Shown here: piece after piece, positions 59,122 through 64,000 of the stretch
How the letters are laid out: the number at the start of each line of letters is the position of its first letter
Numbering within the stretch: position 1 is the first letter of the stretch
Assembly (NCBI RefSeq): GCF_963678185.1
Contig: NZ_OY782757.1
Span: forward strand, 3,314,001 to 3,378,000
From: an uncultured Tolumonas sp.
Lineage (GTDB): Bacteria; Pseudomonadota; Gammaproteobacteria; Enterobacterales; Aeromonadaceae
Direction: 5' to 3'
Length of the DNA stretch: 64,000 nt
Program-made: the position numbers and the translations under genes
The notes under the pieces: generated by a model
Databases searched by the model: none
What the model was told of the DNA's origin: nothing
What the model saw: the letters and a program-made list of their open reading frames with translations, nothing else

Positions 59122-59724
59122 ATGTCTGCTGAAATGAATACCGATCTGCGTTTTACCCGCACTCTTGCGGCATTTGATGAAGCGAATTCACATGACCCTC
59201 GTCAGGAGTTAGATGAGAATGGGGTGGCGGTGGCCTATGAAGTATTATACGCCCGTCGGATGAGCCAGATGCTGCAAAGCTTCTGCCCTCAGGCATCAGA
59301 AGCATTAAAACTGGCCGCGCATAGCCAGCATATTGAACGCTGGACGTTACCACGCGAGCTTTATTCGCTCGATCGAAAAGGCTATTTACAGTGGCGTAGC
59401 GATTTAAAACTGCGTCATGCGAGCCGAGCGGGCGAGATCATGCTGGCACAGGGTTATGACACGGCGATGTGCGAACGTGTTGCCGCCTTGTTGAAAAAAG
59501 AAAAATTGAAAAGTGATGAAGAGAGTCAGGCGTTGGAGGATGTTATTTGTTTAGTCTTCCTGCAATTTTATTTTTCTGAATTTTCGAAAGCGCATGATGA
59601 GGCTAAATTAATTGATATTTTGCAAAAGACCTGGCGCAAAATGTCCGCAGCCGGTCATCAGGCAGCACTCAGTTTGCCATTGACCGATGAAGAAAAAACA
59701 CTGGTTGCGAAAGCACTGGCGTAA
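59122..59724 (+). CDS. DUF4202 domain protein
   Basis: A 200-residue soluble protein whose order of motifs fits DUF4202: TLAAFDEANSHDPRQ, YARRMSQMLQSFCPQASEALKLAAHSQHIERW, REMYSL-type LPRELYSLDRKGYLQWR, and DVICLVFLQFY. Conserved His and Asp residues suggest a helical, HD-like or metal-binding enzyme, but no activity is established. The alternative start ATG 59113 adds three residues. It lies 42 nt upstream of the LEA-type lipoprotein on the same strand. Confidence 0.75.
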   Translation: MSAEMNTDLRFTRTLAAFDEANSHDPRQELDENGVAVAYEVLYARRMSQMLQSFCPQASEALKLAAHSQHIERWTLPRELYSLDRKGYLQWRSDLKLRHASRAGEIMLAQGYDTAMCERVAALLKKEKLKSDEESQALEDVICLVFLQFYFSEFSKAHDEAKLIDILQKTWRKMSAAGHQAALSLPLTDEEKTLVAKALA

Positions 59725-59766
59725 TAGGTAAACCTAAATAAACGTTATGAATACAGGAGTCGTTGT

Positions 59767-60240
59767 ATGTTGAAGTGGTGCCGTTATGTGTTGGCAGGGG
59801 CTGCATTATCTCTTGCCGGTTGTGCTGCGTTACAGCCGAAACTGGAAGCACCGACCGTGGCGGTTAACTCTGTTCGCGTCATGCCGGGGCAGGGGCTGAA
59901 TCTGCGTTTTCTGATCGGTTTACATGTGCAGAACCCGAATTCGCTACCATTGCCAATCCATGGCGTTAATTACACGGTGGCGTTGTCTGGTCAGCCGGTA
60001 GTGTCAGGTAATAGTCAAAATCAACCGACAATCCCAGCGCATGGCGAACAGGATGTTGAAGTAGAAGCAGTGGCCGATCTGGTGAATGGTTTGTCTTTGG
60101 CTAATACGTTGCTGAGCAACCCACTGCAACAGGAAGTGCCATACGCAGTAAAAGCCTCGGTTGATGTCGGCGCTTTTCTGCCGAATATTCCGGTACAAAA
60201 AAGCGGGGTTGTTAACCTGACGACAGGCGCTATTCGTTAA
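59767..60240 (+). CDS. LEA type 2 family lipoprotein
   Basis: A 157-residue lipoprotein with lipobox SLAGC (Cys about 19). The rest is a single LEA14/WHy-like beta-sandwich: LNLRFLIGLHVQNPNSLPLPIHGVNYTVALSG is the diagnostic stretch with the NPN turn, and the C-terminal half has VPYAVKASVDVGAFLPNIP. Bacterial members are periplasmic, function unknown, with a suggested stress role. It follows the DUF4202 gene by 42 nt. A hairpin at 60266-60287 (CCCGGAC/GTCCGGG) lies downstream. Confidence 0.8.
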   Translation: MLKWCRYVLAGAALSLAGCAALQPKLEAPTVAVNSVRVMPGQGLNLRFLIGLHVQNPNSLPLPIHGVNYTVALSGQPVVSGNSQNQPTIPAHGEQDVEVEAVADLVNGLSLANTLLSNPLQQEVPYAVKASVDVGAFLPNIPVQKSGVVNLTTGAIR

Positions 60241-60438
60241 TTTCTCTTCCTGCATAACTAAAACGCCCGGACATATCTTTGTCCGGGTTAACGCGCGATA
60301 TCACGTATTTCGCCAGAAAAATGGCACCACTTTCCCTCCTGTATATACTCAAATAAATATGTAACTGGCTCTTCATTATCCTTTTTACTGAAGGAATGGC
60401 GCACTTTGATAGCGTTTTTCACGCTAAATGAGCTACTC

Positions 60439-61680
60439 ATGAAAAGATATATTCCTCTGCTATCGTGTTTGTATCTAGCGTTATGCTCTGTTGATGTCTG
60501 TGCTGTGGAATTATCCGATACCTTTTCAGTCAATGGCTTCGGTACGTTGGGTGCAACGAAAACGAGTGCTGATTCGCTGGGTTTTCGGCAAAACATTTCA
60601 ACAGATAATGTGACTGATGGTGATTGGAATCTGGCTTCCCGTTCGTTGCTTGGTGTGCAGATGAATGCAAACTGGAATGCCCGCTGGAGTTCGGCTTTAC
60701 AGTTGGTGCAGCAAAAGCGAGTAGACAATAATTTTGCTGATAGTTTACAACTTGCCTCAATAAGTTATATGCCGAGCCCTGAATGGGCGTTTCGCCTTGG
60801 CCGTCTTTCGCCACGAGTCTATATGCTCACGGATACCCGTAACGTAGGGTATGGTTATTTGTGGACCCATCCGCCGATGGAGTTTTATGGCCAGCTGCAG
60901 ACCAATTATAACGATGGTCTGGAGGTCAGTTATACCAAACAGTTTGCTGATGCGGATATGTTTCGTGCAACCTTAAGTGGTGGCAGGACAGGCATGCAAA
61001 TGTCATATCCGGGTTATAACTTTGAAGCTGATTTTGGTCGAGCCTGGGCTTTAACATTGGAATATGAAGATGAGGCTTGGTTATTTCGCGGTAGTCTCAG
61101 CTCAGTAACGAATCAGAATCAGTGGGCCACCCTATTAAGACAATCGTTGGACGCTTATTCAGTTGGACTACCGGGTGCAGCGTCAGTCAGTGACGCATTA
61201 AATACAGATAATTCGCAATTGTGGTTCTATTCGTTAGGCATGAGTTATAACGATAGCCAATGGACGATGCAGTCGGAACTCAGCCGGCTGGATTCACACA
61301 ATAATATTACCCCAGATACTATTGCCGGCTATTTAAGCCTCGGGCGCCATATCGGTAAATTCACTCCTTATGTTGTGTACTCTCGGGTACACACGACATC
61401 CGCCGATTATCAATTACCCGCCGATGTCAGTTATTACGCGCAATACGACAATCAATTGAATTATCTAACTACCACATCCTTGGCATTTTTGAATAGCCGA
61501 TTCGATCAAAAAGGCATCGCAGTCGGCGTACGATGGGATCTCAATTCACATCTGGCATTAAAAACACAATGGGATCGGAAATTTATTTCGCCGGATGGTA
61601 ATCATCTCTGGTGGCATGTAGATGGCAGCAATTCATCTACAGAGGATATTTTCACTCTCAATCTGGACTTTGTATTTTGA
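60439..61680 (+). CDS. Porin-like outer-membrane beta-barrel protein
   Basis: A 413-residue exported protein with a signal peptide (to about 22, LCSVDVCAVE) and alternating aromatic beta strands. It ends NLDFVF with the terminal Phe of outer-membrane barrels. FSVNGFGTLGATKT and the WALTLEYEDEAWLFRGSLSS type strands fit a diffusible porin. I do not recognise a specific transporter family. ATG 60439 is chosen over the open frame from 60406 as it gives the signal peptide. Its stop overlaps the next start (TGATG). Confidence 0.75.
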   Translation: MKRYIPLLSCLYLALCSVDVCAVELSDTFSVNGFGTLGATKTSADSLGFRQNISTDNVTDGDWNLASRSLLGVQMNANWNARWSSALQLVQQKRVDNNFADSLQLASISYMPSPEWAFRLGRLSPRVYMLTDTRNVGYGYLWTHPPMEFYGQLQTNYNDGLEVSYTKQFADADMFRATLSGGRTGMQMSYPGYNFEADFGRAWALTLEYEDEAWLFRGSLSSVTNQNQWATLLRQSLDAYSVGLPGAASVSDALNTDNSQLWFYSLGMSYNDSQWTMQSELSRLDSHNNITPDTIAGYLSLGRHIGKFTPYVVYSRVHTTSADYQLPADVSYYAQYDNQLNYLTTTSLAFLNSRFDQKGIAVGVRWDLNSHLALKTQWDRKFISPDGNHLWWHVDGSNSSTEDIFTLNLDFVF

Positions 61681-62102
61681 TGAAACAGATCCTGATGATT
61701 TTACTGCTGAGCATTCTCTGGGTGAGCCCTAGGCTGACTTATGCTGAGGTCTGGGTCATCGTTAATCAACATAATCAGATTGATGCCATGGATAAATCAG
61801 AAGTGACTGGTTTATATCTGGGGCGTTATCAGAGTTTTCGAGATGGATCGGTGGCGCATCCTCTGGATCAAGATAAAGATGGCTCTGTATATGAAGCGTT
61901 TTATCAGCGTTTAACCGGGAAGTCGGTGGCATATATTAATGCCTATTGGGCACAAATTTTATTTACCGGGCGCGCTAAGCCGCCCAAAGAGATCCTAACT
62001 GAAGCTGAACTTATTAAAGCGGTACGCCAAGATCGCAATGCCATTGGTTATGTAAACGCAGGTGCTTCTTTGCCAGGTGTGAAGGTGGTGCTGCGCTTAT
62101 AG
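61680..62102 (+). CDS. Small PstS-like phosphate-binding-domain protein
   Basis: A 140-residue exported protein, signal peptide to about 22 (TYAEVWV). The remainder resembles half of a phosphate ABC-type substrate-binding fold: EVTGLYLGRYQSFRDGS, HPLDQDKDGSVYEAFYQ, and RLTGKSVAYINAYWAQILFTGRAKPP with the family-typical W and final IGYVNAGASLPGVKVV. It is too small to be a full PstS. It is coupled to the porin gene by TGATG and ends 6 nt inside the convergent diguanylate cyclase gene. It probably acts in the periplasm with the barrel or the cyclase's sensor. Confidence 0.75.
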   Translation: MKQILMILLLSILWVSPRLTYAEVWVIVNQHNQIDAMDKSEVTGLYLGRYQSFRDGSVAHPLDQDKDGSVYEAFYQRLTGKSVAYINAYWAQILFTGRAKPPKEILTEAELIKAVRQDRNAIGYVNAGASLPGVKVVLRL

Positions 62103-63677
62103 TGTTGCGGTTTGAGGGTTATAAACCCGAATGCCATTTTTACCGGCTTGTTTTACCTGATACATGGCGACATCAGCACATTCAAACGCGGCATTGAAGC
62201 TCGCCGCGTTGTCCGGGCAAATCACAATACCGATACTGGCACCGACAATTGCAGTTTTATCTTTTCCAATATCAATGGGTTGACTGATACTTTGTAAAAA
62301 TCGTTGCGCTAACAGCATGGCTGTTTCCTGCGAGGCATCATTCAATGCAATCAGAAATTCGTCGCCGCCCCAACGGGCGACAATATCACTTTTTCGCGTC
62401 AGGTTGCTTAAGCGATTGGCCACCTCAATGAGCACCTTATCACCGGCATCATGACCTTCAGTATCATTTACTTTTTTAAAGCCATCGAGATCAAGCACGA
62501 TCAACGCAAGAGGCTGGTGAATACGAGCTGCGGTGTGGATCATCTGATCGATTTGTTGTTCCGCCACACGGCGGTTTTTCAGATGCGTGAGGTGATCATG
62601 GCTGGCATCGTGGACAGAGGCATTTAAGGCTTCGTGTTGCCGGGTAATGTCATTGATGAAAATCAGAATGATGCTTTCACCGTAATCATTAACAGCTTCT
62701 TTGGCATTAATACTGACCCAACGGCGGCGCCCATCTTCATGTGACAGTAATTTTACATCAAAACAGTTGTCTGATTTTTCTTCTAACAACTGCGTAATTT
62801 GTTCCATAAATTCATCGGGATTTTTTACCAACAGACTTACCCATTCCGCCGTATGCGGTAGATGCCGATTACCGGTTGCCGATAAAACCAGATCTTGAAA
62901 TGATGGGTTATAAGTCAGTAAATTCATGGATTTATCGGTAACAATCAGTGCATTAGTCGATAAATCAAAAACCATTCTGAAATTATTGGCGATCAGCTCA
63001 ACCCGATCGCGAAGTTTTCGTTCTTCGGCGATCTGCTGCTGCACTTTATCCAGCAACTGGTTCACTGTTTTCGACAGGGTTTCCAATTCTGTTTCCCGTA
63101 ATAACACGGGAATAGTCAGCCGCTTATCATCACCGGGTCGGATCAGATAAAGCTCGCTGGCCAGTTTACTGACAGGGTTGGTGATAAATAACCAAATCAC
63201 TGCCATCATACAAAGCAGTGTCACGATAATCAGCAAGGCCATTAATACGGTAATTTCTAAGGCGATCGCTTTGGCTTGTACATCAATAATATCTCGGCTG
63301 GGGGTGATAATTAATTCACCGATTTTGTCATTGCCCCCAAACGGTGAATACAATATTTGAGTGATTGGCGCGAGAGATGCGCCATCATTGCGGCCCTGAT
63401 GCAGTGAGAATTGATCGGTATTAATGGTGACACTGTAGATCAATTTATTGCGTAATAAGCCGTCAAGGACATCTTCGGCGATGACTCGATTGCCCGCATA
63501 CGCGGCGATTTCGGCTGTTTTATAGACAGTCGCGGAGAGCTGGGTAACGGCTTGCAGACTACGGGTTTGTTCCCGGTTGTAGGTGAAATTGTAAAAACTG
63601 TAAGACGCGATAACGGTCACACCGGAAACGAATAAGGCAACAATCAAAGAGAGACGCAGATGAAGGTTGAGTTTCAT
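62097..63677 (-). CDS. Membrane-bound diguanylate cyclase (HAMP-PAS-GGDEF)
   Basis: A 526-residue protein. TM helices lie near 10-30 and 145-170, enclosing a short periplasmic domain (about 31-140). A HAMP-like segment, a PAS domain (about 230-345) and a GGDEF domain follow. The active site GGDEF is intact at 437-441 (RWGGDEFLIAL), and RKSD five residues before it is the c-di-GMP inhibitory I-site. It should make c-di-GMP, coupling a periplasmic signal to adhesion or motility. There is no EAL domain. The stop is convergent with, and overlaps by 6 nt, the PstS-like gene. Confidence 0.9.
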   Translation of the reverse strand: MKLNLHLRLSLIVALFVSGVTVIASYSFYNFTYNREQTRSLQAVTQLSATVYKTAEIAAYAGNRVIAEDVLDGLLRNKLIYSVTINTDQFSLHQGRNDGASLAPITQILYSPFGGNDKIGELIITPSRDIIDVQAKAIALEITVLMALLIIVTLLCMMAVIWLFITNPVSKLASELYLIRPGDDKRLTIPVLLRETELETLSKTVNQLLDKVQQQIAEERKLRDRVELIANNFRMVFDLSTNALIVTDKSMNLLTYNPSFQDLVLSATGNRHLPHTAEWVSLLVKNPDEFMEQITQLLEEKSDNCFDVKLLSHEDGRRRWVSINAKEAVNDYGESIILIFINDITRQHEALNASVHDASHDHLTHLKNRRVAEQQIDQMIHTAARIHQPLALIVLDLDGFKKVNDTEGHDAGDKVLIEVANRLSNLTRKSDIVARWGGDEFLIALNDASQETAMLLAQRFLQSISQPIDIGKDKTAIVGASIGIVICPDNAASFNAAFECADVAMYQVKQAGKNGIRVYNPQTATL

Positions 63678-63851
63678 GGATAAGATCCTTAATGAAACAT
63701 CTGATGCGATAACTTAATAATAATCTTAAATTTGTTAACTCAGATGTTACTCTTCAGCCGCGTCATATAAAAGATGAGTAAAATGGTTTAATTATAAGAA
63801 GAAATTGCTGCGATATACCGGATCACATGATTAGAAGCATGTGTGCCAGCG

Positions 63852-64000
63852 ATCAGCAATATTCCCCTTCCACCAAAAACTCATCGATAATATCTGTAAA
63901 CTCCGGCCATAATTCTTCTGGGACAGCCGCTTCCGGATCATCTTCATTGTCACCGTAGTCATCCCAGAAATAGGCGCGCAGGGCATTGGCAAACTCGTCA
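63852..64000 (-). CDS. Acidic protein, C-terminal fragment at the window edge
   Basis: A minus-strand frame open from the right edge to a TGA at 63852-63854. Only the last 48 or so codons are visible. They are very acidic (FWDDYGDNEDDPEAAVPEEL, then FTDIIDEFLVEGEYC) with no motif I recognise. The upstream part is outside the window. Confidence 0.6.

Overview
This 64 kb window is chromosomal DNA from a gammaproteobacterium. The gene families and gene order point to the Aeromonadales, most likely Tolumonas or a close relative. That assignment is inference, since no rRNA is present. The evidence is close similarity of core proteins to enteric homologues (PykF, ThrABC, PtsHI-Crr, ArcAB, PurL), conserved neighbourhoods (ydiJ-menI, yhcC-arcB, cysK-ptsH-ptsI-crr near cysZ/zipA/ligA, mtnN with B12 genes) and roughly 48-50% GC. 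I see no insertion sequence, prophage, CRISPR array or rRNA. The window is a mostly core chromosome with a few accessory patches.

Layout. 1-5.4 kb: end of ydiJ, menI, the cold-shock helicase deaD, an RsmB/NOP-type rRNA methyltransferase and pdxH. 5.4-10.4 kb: mscK and pykF on the minus strand. 10.6-13 kb: a compact nitrogen-fixation operon, nifB-ferredoxin-nifQ, with a sigma54-type promoter and a NifA-type upstream activator site. 13-17 kb: LysE exporter, brnQ, and a PAP2 phosphatase followed by an MJ1255-type glycosyltransferase. 17.5-20.8 kb: an unrecognised Ser/Asp-rich low-complexity protein, then ilvIH behind a long, apparently structured leader. 20.8-26.8 kb: an unusual chemoreceptor, two identical tRNA-Ala(GGC) genes, a TRIC-type channel, and mtnN-cbiB-like-btuF.

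26.9-38.2 kb: yhcC, arcB, dgt, rfaH, arcA, then thrL-thrA-thrB-thrC with a classical attenuator. ArcB and ArcA lie 2 kb apart here, separated by dgt and rfaH. 38.3-48.1 kb: the PTS core (crr, ptsI, ptsH), cysK, an L,D-transpeptidase inserted before cysZ, then zipA and ligA. 48.1-58.9 kb: a small unlisted Arg-rich ORF, purL, an NlpC/P60 lipoprotein with a DUF1439 partner, cardiolipin synthase, two tandem DUF945 (YdgA-like) proteins, and purU. 59.1-64 kb: a DUF4202 protein, a LEA-type lipoprotein, a porin-like barrel with a small phosphate-binding-protein-like partner, a convergent membrane diguanylate cyclase, and the end of an acidic protein running off the right edge.

Working together. Energy and redox control (ArcBA, PykF, PTS), amino-acid synthesis (Thr, Ile/Val, Cys) and purine/one-carbon metabolism (PurL, PurU) dominate. 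The most distinctive cargo is the nif operon, which supplies FeMo-cofactor precursor (NifB), electrons (ferredoxin) and molybdenum (NifQ). The structural nitrogenase genes must lie elsewhere. Many genes end in strong hairpin terminators, several of them bidirectional between convergent genes. The least explained items are the ilvIH leader RNA, the 46-residue basic ORF upstream of purL, the Ser-rich protein, and the porin/PstS-like/GGDEF locus.
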